From positions 122,093-186,092 of the forward strand of contig NZ_RBWS01000016.1 of assembly GCF_003627955.1 (NCBI RefSeq): a stretch of 64,000 nucleotides of DNA, given 5' to 3'. The notes beneath the pieces were generated by a model. That model had not been told where the DNA came from. It made no database searches and saw nothing but the letters and a program-made list of their open reading frames with translations. The DNA is from Sphingobacterium puteale. Its GTDB lineage: Bacteria; Bacteroidota; Bacteroidia; Sphingobacteriales; Sphingobacteriaceae. Of the stretch, positions 8,461 to 16,778 are shown one piece after another (the first letter of the stretch is position 1; every line of letters begins with the position of its first letter). The translations under genes were made by a program, and so were the position numbers.

Positions 8461-9501
8461 ATGTTTCTCAAAAAAAACTACCTCCATCGGCACCTGTTTC
8501 TCACACTCTTCTGGCTTGTCCTCTGGTTTGCCCTGTGGATACAGGTGAAGCAGGATATGGATACAGCCAGCGCACTGATCCATAGCTCATTAATCATGAT
8601 CTGTTCCATCAGTATCTCGCAGTTCCTGAGTGACAATATTTTGCCTAAAGCTATTAAGACACAAAAAATGAAGCCCTTTGTTTTCAAAGCTATCTTTTTC
8701 GTCGTTATTTTAGCGCTACTGATCAGTGTGGTGGATGTCTATTTTATTATGCATAGCCAAGTACTACCGGAAGATGAACGAGCCTCCCTATTACTTGTTC
8801 AATGCTATAAATCTATTCCTTCCTCTTTGCTGATCAATGGCACAGCCTGTGGCATCCGATTCTATCAGGAACATGCCAATATTCAACAAGACCATAGCCA
8901 GTTGCAGCAGAACTTTCTGGAAAGCCAGCTCAAATTATTGCAAGACCAGGTCAATCCCCATTTTATGTTCAACGTATTGAATCATATCCATATCCTAATG
9001 AAAAAAAATGTAGAGATGGCCGATTATTTACTATTAAAATTTTCTGACATCCTACGTTACCAGCTCTATGAGTGCAACCAGTCATTCGTGCTGTTAAGTC
9101 GTGAACTACAATATTTACAGAATTTCATCAGCATTGAACAAATGCGCTGGGGAGATGAACTGGAAGTCAACTGCACTTGGTCACAGTCAACAGAAGATCT
9201 CCATATCGTACCGCTGATGTTGATTTGTTTTGTCGAAAATGCCTTCAAACATGTGGACCGGCTTCCAAATCAAAAAGGCAAAATCAACCTTAACTGTATT
9301 GAAAAAAATGGTCATTTCCGATTTCAAATCAGCAACAGCTATCAGGTCTATCCACAGCAAGCTTCGACCAGACATTCCGGAATTGGATTGGAAAATGTCA
9401 AAAAGAGATTGGAGCTGCAATACGAAAAAAAATATTCCCTGGCGATCAAAAAGCATGAGGACAGCTTTTGTGTCGAATTGACAATTGATCTTAATTGCTA
9501 A
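8461..9501 (+). CDS. LytS-type sensor histidine kinase
   Basis: 346 residues. About four membrane helices occupy residues 11-28, 36-56, 72-97 and 111-133. A coiled region then leads into the His_kinase family box DQVNPHFMFNVLNHI, with the phospho-acceptor His167. An HATPase domain carries CFVENAFKHV (N box) and HSGIGLENVKKRL (G box). This is the small-kinase type that pairs with LytTR response regulators, and such a gene starts five bases after the stop here. The in-frame ATG at 8392 lies in the preceding terminator, so the start at 8461 is preferred. The signal is unknown. Confidence 0.92.
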   Translation: MFLKKNYLHRHLFLTLFWLVLWFALWIQVKQDMDTASALIHSSLIMICSISISQFLSDNILPKAIKTQKMKPFVFKAIFFVVILALLISVVDVYFIMHSQVLPEDERASLLLVQCYKSIPSSLLINGTACGIRFYQEHANIQQDHSQLQQNFLESQLKLLQDQVNPHFMFNVLNHIHILMKKNVEMADYLLLKFSDILRYQLYECNQSFVLLSRELQYLQNFISIEQMRWGDELEVNCTWSQSTEDLHIVPLMLICFVENAFKHVDRLPNQKGKINLNCIEKNGHFRFQISNSYQVYPQQASTRHSGIGLENVKKRLELQYEKKYSLAIKKHEDSFCVELTIDLNC

Positions 9502-9505
9502 AAAA

Positions 9506-10234
9506 ATGGAACAAACAAAGATGAGATGTATCATAGTAGACGATGAGCCGTTGCTACGGCAGCATATTGCCGAAATGACTGAGCAAGTTGATTTTTTGGA
9601 ACTTGTGGATACTTTTCCTTCGGCCCTTGCGGCGGCGTCTAGGTTACAACAGAGTGATATCGACCTTATATTTTTGGATATTAATATGCCTTACCTCAAT
9701 GGGATTGATTTTTTGGAGTCACTCGACAATCCTCCCCTATGCATTTTTATTACAGCCTATTCGGAGTATGCATTAGAAGGTTTCCGCTTACAGGCAATAG
9801 ACTATCTTCTAAAACCAATTGTTTTTCAGCGTTTTTTTCAGGCGGCAACCAAAGCCTATCAACAATTTGTGCAACGTACCAAAACGTTACAGGATCCCAG
9901 TCCCAACGACACCATGCTCTTTGTCCGACAAGGCGACGCCTTTGTCAAAATCTCATGGACCGACATCCTTTATGCCGAAAGTATGCAAAATTACACCAAA
10001 TTACATTTTAAAGAGCGAACACTTACGATCCATCAGACCATGCTGGCACTAGAAGAGGCTTTGCCTGCTAATCATTTCTTTCGCATTCATAAATCTTACC
10101 TAGTCAATGTCAACCATATTGATATCATCTCCGGCGGACGGGTATACATTGCTGAGCGAGAATTACCCATTTCACGTACAAAAAGAGAGGAGCTTCTCCA
10201 AAACGTCGTTTTTAAGAAGCTCCTCAGCCGTTAA
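9506..10234 (+). CDS. LytTR-family response regulator
   Basis: 242 residues: a receiver domain with the acidic pocket D12-D13-E14, the phospho-acceptor Asp58 in LIFLDINMPYLNG and the conserved Lys in YLLKPI. A C-terminal LytTR DNA-binding domain follows (MLFVRQGDAFVKISWTDIL, then HKSYLVNVNHID). It forms a two-component system with the kinase gene just upstream, with a four-base gap between them. LytTR proteins bind direct repeats. Nearby envelope genes (the beta-barrel upstream and the convergent one downstream) are possible targets but nothing in the sequence proves it. Confidence 0.93.
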   Translation: MEQTKMRCIIVDDEPLLRQHIAEMTEQVDFLELVDTFPSALAAASRLQQSDIDLIFLDINMPYLNGIDFLESLDNPPLCIFITAYSEYALEGFRLQAIDYLLKPIVFQRFFQAATKAYQQFVQRTKTLQDPSPNDTMLFVRQGDAFVKISWTDILYAESMQNYTKLHFKERTLTIHQTMLALEEALPANHFFRIHKSYLVNVNHIDIISGGRVYIAERELPISRTKREELLQNVVFKKLLSR

Positions 10235-11142
10235 TAGGGCATATTCCATTTAAATCCAGCGGAGGCATAGAACGTTGGCGAGAAACGGGGATCAGCCTGT
10301 TTCTTGTCTTTGAAAATACTCTTTATGGATCTATCGTTTTCAACATACATCCGTGCGAGTGTGCTTCCCCCCGTTAGTTGTAACTTGAGGTTTTTGCCGA
10401 GGTTAAACTGGGGCTGAAGACCAGCTGTCAATAGCATAAATCCTCCGAGTGTGGACTTTCCGTCCTTTTCGCGTTCGGCCGTCATCCCGTCCAGATTCAC
10501 CACCGCTCTCAAATCCATAAACTTGTTGACTTGATAAGCAGCAGAAAGACCTTGGGGAAAATTCACATTGAATTTTACTTTTCCATTTGTCTTCCAGTCG
10601 AAATACAATCCAGGTAGGATCATCGGTACACCGAAGCTATTACTCAGTATCGGGCCGAAGCCAAAAGCCAAATTAGGTTTAAATCGTTTAATAAAAAGCG
10701 CTCCTCCTTGCCCCAGCACATCTTTACCGTCTACTTTGACCAAATCAGAATAAATACCAACAGATGCAAAGGTCAGCAGAGACCAATTTTTCTTTAAAGA
10801 CGTCAAATATTGCAGTCCAATCTCGGCATTTAACATTTCGGTCGGAAAGAGAGCTTGCTCATAGTTACGGTTTTCCATTTTCGCGTAGGCAGCCCCCACT
10901 TTCCATGACCAGCGTTTGATGTTGCCCATGGAATCCACCTTGGTCGATAAGGGGATCTCCAGATTAAACCGTATCCTTTTGAAATCACTTTTTGAACCAG
11001 TCTTTACACTATCTTCCGGTCGGATATAGTTTGACAGTGGGGCGTAATCAACGACAACCTGTCCGGATACTGCATTTTGAGCATGTGCTGTCATTGTCGC
11101 TAAGCTACTGAACAAAATGGCACATAAAATTTTTTTCTTCAT
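10231..11142 (-). CDS. Predicted outer membrane beta-barrel protein, unknown function
   Basis: 303 residues with a clear signal peptide (MKKKILCAILFSSLATMTAHAQ). The mature part alternates polar and hydrophobic residues, contains many Gly and aromatic positions, and ends with GFKWNMPY, consistent with a transmembrane barrel of DUF6268 or similar type. No enzymatic motif is seen. It converges on the LytTR regulator gene with a four-base overlap. Function unknown; confidence refers to its being a real exported protein. Confidence 0.75.
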   Translation of the reverse strand: MKKKILCAILFSSLATMTAHAQNAVSGQVVVDYAPLSNYIRPEDSVKTGSKSDFKRIRFNLEIPLSTKVDSMGNIKRWSWKVGAAYAKMENRNYEQALFPTEMLNAEIGLQYLTSLKKNWSLLTFASVGIYSDLVKVDGKDVLGQGGALFIKRFKPNLAFGFGPILSNSFGVPMILPGLYFDWKTNGKVKFNVNFPQGLSAAYQVNKFMDLRAVVNLDGMTAEREKDGKSTLGGFMLLTAGLQPQFNLGKNLKLQLTGGSTLARMYVENDRSIKSIFKDKKQADPRFSPTFYASAGFKWNMPY

Positions 11143-11436
11143 GTTTTTTCAGCAAAAGAAGGTTTTGCCGCCCGGAAGCTGAAAACATTTTGACGTATTG
11201 CTGCTGTCCGTTGACCAAATGCAGCACTGACACGATCTCAAAAAAACAATGGGATTATTCTTTGGTATTTAGAAAACAAAGAGCTAGACACCCCACTTTA
11301 TATCTCGTCAAACGGGGTATGGAAAAAGGATGACATCAAAATAAAAAATGAGTGCGAGTGAGTAGATGTTGCATAAAGATTTGCCTTATCGTTATAAAGG
11401 TTAATGAAATAATTTTATAAACCTTTTCATTTAGCC

Positions 11437-11921
11437 ATGAAGCACATTTTATTATTAGTGACCGTATTTATTTTTTCAGCATGCTCAAAAGAGAAAGGAT
11501 ATGGCCGGTTTAACTTGAAAGAAGGGCAAGAGGTCGAACTTCTGGTCAGCCACCGTTATGGCTCTATACATGACCAACCTATTACTTTTACCACAAAATG
11601 TATCCCCGGGGCTACCACTGTCGGGCTTTGAGGATCGAAAACCGGGGAATAATTATAAAGTTAAAGCAAAGATGGTTCCTTATAAAGGTCCCGTACTAAT
11701 GGACGGAGGCCCTTCCGACGTATCGGAACCGCCATCCATCTCAGCTATAGCGATGAAATTGTCGCGAAAAATTAGAAGAGATCTGGCAATATATCAAACT
11801 AAATATCCATACTGGCAATGGACCTGTATCTAAATGGAAATCCATCCGGGCGACTGTCAGTCATGATCCGTAAAATTTCGGAAAGACCTACCTGGTCTCA
11901 AAAATCGAACTGGCGGAATAA
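11437..11921 (+). pseudogene. Frameshifted lipoprotein gene
   Basis: The start is intact: ATG at 11437, signal MKHILLLVTVFIFSAC with a lipobox Cys, then about 40 residues of ordinary sequence. The frame then breaks near 11600. The continuation can be read in frame +1 as PLSGFEDRKPGNNYKVKAKM, then in another frame as AIHLSYSDEIVAKN, then after another shift as EEIWQYIKLNIHTGNG, an in-frame stop at TVSHDP, and finally NFGKTYLVSKIELAE ending in TAA at 11919-11921. Three frameshifts plus one stop indicate long decay rather than a single sequencing error. The original would have been an exported protein of about 160 residues; its family is not recognised. Confidence 0.75.
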
Positions 11922-12008
11922 CCCAACAACTTAAAAAAGGGATTGGAGCAGCAGGCGAATGAGCTAAATTCTAGCCTGCTGTCTAATCTTGAGGTTATGT
12001 AAAAGATC

Positions 12009-12368
12009 TTAATAAAGTCCCTTAATAAATTGGTAGTTCTTTTCAAGACATTCATCGTTATGCCGTAGCGTATTGTCCTTTAGCATCAATAAGTACAGAC
12101 TAGAAATATGTATACTTTGAAAAACGATAGTCAGTGCAGAAAATATTCCTGTCAGCACCATCAACCACAAAAGAGGCTCTTTGTATTGATACCATGTCCA
12201 GGCCGAGGCGATCAATATAGTTATCTCTAAAAGATACATAAAAGACAGATAGCCTCTTGAAACTTGTAACATTCTCATGCTGTTTAATTTACTATTTCCA
12301 AAAATATATAGATAACCTGTCCTAAAACCATCATTCAACCAATCTAAATGAAACATTGGAAAATCCAT
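12009..12368 (-). CDS. Small hypothetical membrane protein
   Basis: 119 residues from the ATG at 12368 (MDFPMFHLDWLNDG); the frame is open to an ATG at 12386. Two long hydrophobic stretches (LSFMYLLEITILIASAWTW and LMVLTGIFSALTIVF) suggest two or three membrane helices, followed by a short charged tail. No family is recognised. It sits between a pseudogene and an AraC regulator, in a segment with several broken genes, so it may itself be a remnant. The composition is consistent with coding, but evidence is limited. Confidence 0.45.
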   Translation of the reverse strand: MDFPMFHLDWLNDGFRTGYLYIFGNSKLNSMRMLQVSRGYLSFMYLLEITILIASAWTWYQYKEPLLWLMVLTGIFSALTIVFQSIHISSLYLLMLKDNTLRHNDECLEKNYQFIKGLY

Positions 12369-12504
12369 CGCTATTCTTTTTTTCAAAGATCAAACTATAT
12401 CTCTCCAAAAAGTAGAAATAACAGTTCCGATGCCTTCTGTTTCTATCCGATCTCATTCAATAAAGAGTCAATATATTTTCATTTTCGTAACTCTAGCCCG
12501 TTAT

Positions 12505-12551
12505 ACGGCAGAAGCGTCTTTTTCATTCGATGAAAAAGACGCTTCTGCCGT
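12505..12551. terminator. Perfect 21-bp hairpin downstream of AraC gene
   Basis: Left arm 12505-12525 and right arm 12531-12551 pair perfectly over 21 bases with a 5-base TTCGA loop; the arms contain a run of five T/A. It lies three bases beyond the stop of the minus-strand AraC gene and most simply acts as its terminator. The stem is longer and more perfect than usual. Confidence 0.7.
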
Positions 12552-12554
12552 CGT

Positions 12555-13427
12555 TTATGCCTCCTGTTTTTTTCTAAATTCTTCTGGGCTACGCCCCTTC
12601 TTGGATTTAAAAAAAGTGATAAAATAAGGCACATTTTCAAAACCCAGTTCAAAGGCAATTTCCTTTACCGTTTTGAAGGTATGATACAATAGCCGCTCCG
12701 CCTCTATCACGATCCGGTCTCTGATCAGTGCACCACAGCTTGTGGCTCTCTTCTCACGACAAATGCGGTTCAGGTAATTCACTGAAATATTCAATCGCTC
12801 CGCATAGAAAGACGGGAATCGCTGATGTTTATAATGTTCATCAACCAAGGCCTCAAATGCAACTATTTTTTCCTCCTTTTCATCCATCTGCACAAAGCCG
12901 AAGTTTTTGGTGATCTGACGGCCCAGCATCTGAAGTAAAATATTCAGATAATTGCGCAGCACTTCTCTTGAACCCAAGTTTGCTGTATCATATTCCACCT
13001 GCATCAATTCCATTAGATGAATACAACGTTCAATTTCATCACTTGTCAATACAAAGCCATGCATCTGGTTGCATTTTAAAAAGTTAAAATAATGTATCAC
13101 TTCCTTATTGTACCGCTGCATAAAAAATGTCTCTGTAAATAGGATAGCACATCCTTCAACAGGTACATGATGCTGGAAACTACAAACGCAATTGCAGCTT
13201 ATGCTGACGATATCATGTCTGCCCATGGCATACATTCTTTTATCTGCCACCATCATCAGGTTTCCGCTCTTTATTGACAGCAAACTGTAGAACGAACGTG
13301 CATGCAATGTGTTCTGGTTTCCTTTGACCTGTAAATATTCGGCGATGGGCATTATAACAATCCCATTGGAAGCCGAATCAATATCTTCTAGTCTTAAAAA
13401 ATCTAGTTTTTCTTTTCGTATTACCAT
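12555..13427 (-). CDS. AraC-family transcriptional regulator
   Basis: 290 residues. The N-terminal 160 residues form a cupin-like sensor (FYSLLSIKSGNLMMVADKRMYAMGRHDIVSIS begins the jelly-roll strands). The C-terminus has the AraC double helix-turn-helix: FPSFYAERLNISVNYLNRIC and VKEIAFELGFENVPYFITFF, then KGRSPEEFRK. The sensor has several cysteines (CNCVC) that are unusual but lack an obvious metal motif. Target unknown. A perfect 21-bp hairpin follows the stop codon. Confidence 0.9.
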   Translation of the reverse strand: MVIRKEKLDFLRLEDIDSASNGIVIMPIAEYLQVKGNQNTLHARSFYSLLSIKSGNLMMVADKRMYAMGRHDIVSISCNCVCSFQHHVPVEGCAILFTETFFMQRYNKEVIHYFNFLKCNQMHGFVLTSDEIERCIHLMELMQVEYDTANLGSREVLRNYLNILLQMLGRQITKNFGFVQMDEKEEKIVAFEALVDEHYKHQRFPSFYAERLNISVNYLNRICREKRATSCGALIRDRIVIEAERLLYHTFKTVKEIAFELGFENVPYFITFFKSKKGRSPEEFRKKQEA

Positions 13428-13469
13428 TGTCTTATTCTTTTCTTCAATAAAAAATTTAAAGGGAAATGG

Positions 13470-13865
13470 TTATACGATAGGGGGTTTAAAAATCCGCATA
13501 AAAATACCTTGAGACAATTGATGACCCCTTGATTGCGGATAACGTATTTTTAAAATCAGGCTAAACGGCTGCACCCAACTTACGGCATCGTCGAGTCGTG
13601 CAAATAGCAGTATTTCGGCACTTTTCACCTTAACGAGTACATCGCTGAAATCTTTCTGTTGGACTGTTCTTTCGCTGATGTAGCAGAAACCTTTACAGGT
13701 CGCTACAGGGCCATAACGATTGATGCATACGTTTTGTTCAATATAATCACGATTGCATTCAAAGCCAATAAATACCCACAGCAGATTTGTTGCCTGTAGG
13801 CAAATTGCCCAGGCCATCAATACTCCAAATAGTGCTTTCACTTTGTAGGATTTCATTCGCTTCAA
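13470..13865 (-). CDS. Small membrane-anchored protein with Cys motif (paralog 1)
   Basis: 131 residues. An N-terminal hydrophobic helix (about residues 10-34, ALFGVLMAWAICLQATNLLWVF) is followed by NRDYIEQNVCINRYGPVATCKGFC and a C-terminus ending IFKPPIV. It is a paralog of the gene at 14351-14728: both share NRDYI, Cys-x-Asn-Arg, Cys-x-Gly-x-Cys and the F-[KR]-P-P-[IL]-V tail. Proteins of this design are widespread in Bacteroidota and lack a described function; the CxGxC pair suggests metal or heme-related binding outside the cytoplasmic membrane, which is inference. The stub of a cytochrome c gene lies immediately upstream. Confidence 0.65.
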   Translation of the reverse strand: MKRMKSYKVKALFGVLMAWAICLQATNLLWVFIGFECNRDYIEQNVCINRYGPVATCKGFCYISERTVQQKDFSDVLVKVKSAEILLFARLDDAVSWVQPFSLILKIRYPQSRGHQLSQGIFMRIFKPPIV

Positions 13866-13869
13866 TTTA

Positions 13870-14073
13870 TCACTTTGTCACACTATTCCGTTCACGGAGG
13901 TATTCCAAAATTGTGCGCGCTTCTTCTTGCTGCAAGCCCAGACTTATCATTGGAGAAGCACACCCTTTACGCAGTGCCCTAGCATCCGGATCTTTGTCAA
14001 GCATGGTCGCAGGATCGAGCATTATATTCATGATCCATTCGGGTGTACGGCGTTTGACCCTACCATATTTATT
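13870..14073 (-). pseudogene. C-terminal fragment of a cytochrome c
   Basis: Stop-to-stop frame of 67 codons with no suitable start. Its translation contains RRTPEWIMNIMLDPATML, DKDPDARALRKG, ASPMISLGLQQEEARTILEYL: the C-terminal half of a class I cytochrome c, including the Met heme ligand of the PM motif and the final helix. The heme-binding CxxCH half is absent; nothing resembling it was found in the 280 bases upstream. An in-frame TAG at 14074-14076 precedes the fragment. It is therefore a truncated remnant, lying between the two Cys-motif paralogs. Confidence 0.7.
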
Positions 14074-14228
14074 CTAGTTTTCATTTCGCTCTCTTTTTTA
14101 ATTTTGTTTGCAACGGTATAAATCAGTTTTCCCAGCCGTATTGCTACCGTAGATCAGACAATTCGATATTCAAGCTTACTGATCCGAAGCAGACAACTGG
14201 TCTCCCAATCGCCCTCCAAACATACATC

Positions 14229-14237
14229 GGGGGGGGG
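14229..14237. repeat. Nine-base poly-G tract
   Basis: Run of nine G in the non-coding stretch upstream of the cytochrome c stub. Such runs are prone to slippage and sequencing error. No intact open frame crosses it, so phase variation has no visible target. Confidence 0.7.
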
Positions 14238-14350
14238 ATAAATGCCACAGAAAACTATGGAAAAGTCATCCCTAAAAGGAAAACACATAGGAATTGCCTC
14301 ATTGGTATAAAAAGATAATGGATTTATCCGGCAAATTCCTTAAAAAGAAA

Positions 14351-14728
14351 TTAAACGAGCGGTGGGCGAAAAATAGAAAAGATAGGGCTGTAAGCATATT
14401 CTTCGTTCACTTGCGGAAAAGCGCGTGTTGCAGCAGCTTCGTCGTATACCGAAGTTTCGAAGATAAAATTCAGGGGATTGTTGATAAAGACAACATCAAT
14501 AATGCGTGTTTCAAGGTTTTTTTGTTCCTTTTCTTCGTGCTCACGCATCTTTTTCATCAATATACATTGCCCTCTACAGGAAAGGGCTTGTCCGTTAAAG
14601 CGGTTGACACATTCATACTTGGCTATATAATCCCTATTGATCTGAAAAACGGTCCATATCCATACAGTTGAGAAGCTTTGTAGGAGCATCAAAGGCAGTA
14701 AGATCCATATGAATTGTTTCGCTTTCAT
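14351..14728 (-). CDS. Small membrane-anchored protein with Cys motif (paralog 2)
   Basis: 125 residues from the ATG at 14728 (MKAKQFIWILLPLMLLQSFS); the frame extends upstream to 14746. A membrane helix at about residues 5-25 precedes NRDYIAKYECVNRFNGQALSCRGQC and a charged helix (KKMREHEEKEQKNLE); the protein ends FSIFRPPLV. It is paralogous to the 13470-13865 protein over the Cys region and tail. The pairing of two copies around a cytochrome c fragment suggests a role linked to heme or copper proteins, but this is only context. Function unknown. Confidence 0.65.
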   Translation of the reverse strand: MKAKQFIWILLPLMLLQSFSTVWIWTVFQINRDYIAKYECVNRFNGQALSCRGQCILMKKMREHEEKEQKNLETRIIDVVFINNPLNFIFETSVYDEAAATRAFPQVNEEYAYSPIFSIFRPPLV

Positions 14729-14793
14729 GAGTTGACAATGTAGCAAATATAATAATTGTTGCCATTTGAGCTACAATTATTTTAGCATTCGTC

Positions 14794-15252
14794 CTAAAGA
14801 ATTGATTTAGGGCTGTCCATGTATTCAAAAGCGACGATCAGGTATCCCATGCTCTTGCTGAAAACCTGTAGACATAATACCATGTTTGGTATAACGGTTC
14901 TGCCAGAGGACAAAACCATCGTGATGTTTTGCCGTATTGCCGTATACCATTGATCTGCGTCTAACTCTTTGAGGTCAAATATTGCCGGATCTTCCTTTCC
15001 GCGTCCCCAATACATTTCGGTAAATGTATTGGGACCAAAATGGATAAATGCTATAAATTCATCCTTGAGCGCTTGGTATTGCCTATCATTCGGGATTAAA
15101 TGCACTGCTTTACGAACAACTTCTGCCTTACTGTCTGTCTTTTCGATGACATAGGTCTTTTTCAGATCCAGTGCTTTCGAATTGGGATTTTGCGCATATA
15201 AATTGTGTAAAAAAACACCTACACAAACAGCGATCATTAGCTTTGTTTTCAT
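14794..15252 (-). pseudogene. Truncated, frameshifted GH29 alpha-L-fucosidase gene
   Basis: Signal peptide MKTKLMIAVCVGVFLHNLYAQ, then typical GH29 N-terminal sequence: ALKDEFIAFIHFGPNTFTEM and FDLKELDADQWYTAI. The frame then changes. In the alternative frame the same DNA reads TAKHHDGFVLWQNRYTKHG and MSTGFQQEHGIPDRRF, the next conserved GH29 block, and stops at about 14820. Relative to family members about a dozen codons between the two blocks are missing. The remaining catalytic domain (with the nucleophile Asp) is gone; the next gene begins 66 bases later. The enzyme would have removed terminal L-fucose in the periplasm, and the gene no longer makes a functional product. Confidence 0.85.
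14929..14944. repeat. Tandem 8-bp repeat at the GH29 deletion point
   Basis: TTGCCGTA occurs twice in tandem exactly where the GH29 reading frame breaks and a conserved block is missing. This is consistent with a deletion between short repeats by replication slippage. Confidence 0.55.
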
Positions 15253-15346
15253 TAGGACCTAATTACTATTTCCTTCGGACTTCTATCTGTGATATTTCCC
15301 AAAGGATTGGCTTAATCTACCTTCCATTTTCAGAATATATTTTTGA

Positions 15347-16363
15347 TTAGAATTTGACCAGTATCCGGAACACACTTCCTGGATCTTTCACCCAGGCGTT
15401 AAGAGCAGCATGTGCCCCGTCAGGAGTGCAGACAGCGGTAATCAGTTGGTCCACTGGGCAGGTTCCTGATTTTAAATAATCCATCACCGCTTCAAAGTCT
15501 TTTGGCAATGCGTTCCTTGACCCCATAATATCCAGTTCCTTTTTCACAAAAAACTGTGTATCAAAAGGAATCGGCTCCTTTGCATAGCCAATAAAGACCA
15601 CCCTTCCAGTAAACGTCACGGCATCAATTGCCGCCAGATAGGTTTCCTGTCTACCGACCGCCTCAATGACGACATCTGCGCCCATGAAGTTGGTCAGCTC
15701 ATCCAGTCGCTGCTTTAGATCTTCCGCAGCTGTATTGATACTGAATTTTGCGCCAAGACGTCTGGCCAGAGCAAGCTTACTTTCGCTTACGTCTGCAGCG
15801 ATAACCGAAGCTCCACGTCTGACGGCCCGAATTATTGCCCCTATACCGATCATGCCACATCCCAAGACCAATACTACGTCATTGTCGGTTACCGATGCCC
15901 TATCTACGGCATGAAAGCCCACACTCATCGGTTCGACAAGTGCCAGCTCCTTTGCCGACAGGCCGTCTCCGGGGATTACCTTTTCATACGGTACCGCTAT
16001 ATAAGCCGCCATAGCACCATCACGTTGCACCCCCATGGTTTCATTGAATTGACAGGCATTGGGTTTATTATTTTTACATGCGGCACAACGTCCGCAATTG
16101 GAATATGGATTTACGGTGACCCGCATACCCATTTGAATTTCAGGTGCTACATCCGCTCCTATTTCGACTACCGTCCCCGCAATTTCGTGGCCGGGAATAA
16201 TGGGCAATCTGACAAGCGGGTTCAGTCCCCGAAAGGTGTTGAGGTCAGATCCACAAAACCCCACATAATCTATTTTGAGCAACACATGCCCCACCCGCAA
16301 ATCAGGTCGTGGCAACTCAACGCTTTGTACAAGACCTTCTTTTATAATTTTTATCGCTTTCAT
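15347..16363 (-). CDS. Zinc-dependent medium-chain alcohol/polyol dehydrogenase
   Basis: 338 residues. Catalytic zinc ligands are seen in GFCGSDL (Cys), GHEIAGTV (His-Glu); the structural zinc loop is NCGRCAACKNNKPNAC with four Cys; the NAD site is VLVLGCGMIGIGAI. Length and layout fit the sorbitol / threonine / L-galactonate dehydrogenase group. It is transcribed toward the GH29 pseudogene 94 bases downstream, and a divergent AraC regulator lies upstream. A role in oxidising L-fucose-derived or related sugar acids is plausible from context, but the substrate cannot be read from sequence. Confidence 0.88.
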   Translation of the reverse strand: MKAIKIIKEGLVQSVELPRPDLRVGHVLLKIDYVGFCGSDLNTFRGLNPLVRLPIIPGHEIAGTVVEIGADVAPEIQMGMRVTVNPYSNCGRCAACKNNKPNACQFNETMGVQRDGAMAAYIAVPYEKVIPGDGLSAKELALVEPMSVGFHAVDRASVTDNDVVLVLGCGMIGIGAIIRAVRRGASVIAADVSESKLALARRLGAKFSINTAAEDLKQRLDELTNFMGADVVIEAVGRQETYLAAIDAVTFTGRVVFIGYAKEPIPFDTQFFVKKELDIMGSRNALPKDFEAVMDYLKSGTCPVDQLITAVCTPDGAHAALNAWVKDPGSVFRILVKF

Positions 16364-16541
16364 TCCCTTGATGGATATTTTGTTTTTTTAAGTCAGATAT
16401 TATTGATTCATGCTTTTTAGGTATCTCCCTACTTTGCGACGACACAGGCGTGGCAACCAAAAGTACATAAAATGCCTTCTTTTTCTATTGGTTCGTTTTA
16501 TCTAACTAGCAAAATTAGAAGTAATCTCTTTGAATAAAAAC

Positions 16542-16580
16542 CACTTTATCGACCAAAACTTTCACAAAATCGACAATATC
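16542..16580. promoter_or_regulatory. 21-bp direct repeat, candidate AraC operator
   Basis: Two copies of the pattern CACnnnATCGACnAnAnC (16542-16559 and 16563-16580) lie exactly 21 bp apart, i.e. two helical turns, between the divergent dehydrogenase and AraC genes. Tandem half-sites with this spacing are typical for AraC proteins. The rest of the 16364-16778 gap contains no recognised gene. Confidence 0.5.
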
Positions 16581-16778
16581 TTCCTAAAGCTTTATCAGCC
16601 TAAAATGAGAACTTAAAAGACGACTCAATTTTATCGTGAAGAATAATTTTTTACATGATTTTAAGCATTTATTACATGGCCTACTGGATTTATATCCCGT
16701 CTTTTGATTAAGGTGTCAAATCATTAATCAGCTTGGAGTTCACATCGCTGGACGCTCCATTAAAATATCTTAGAATCC

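Noticed and set aside
11558..11833. 91-codon frame as an independent gene
   Set aside because: It is the shifted continuation of the lipoprotein that starts at 11437, not a separate gene.
13787..14121. Two plus-strand frames over the cytochrome c remnant
   Set aside because: The minus strand here encodes a recognisable cytochrome c end; the plus-strand translations are not protein-like.
14229..14237. Poly-G tract as a phase-variation switch
   Set aside because: It is not within or just before an intact gene; slippage would have no evident effect.
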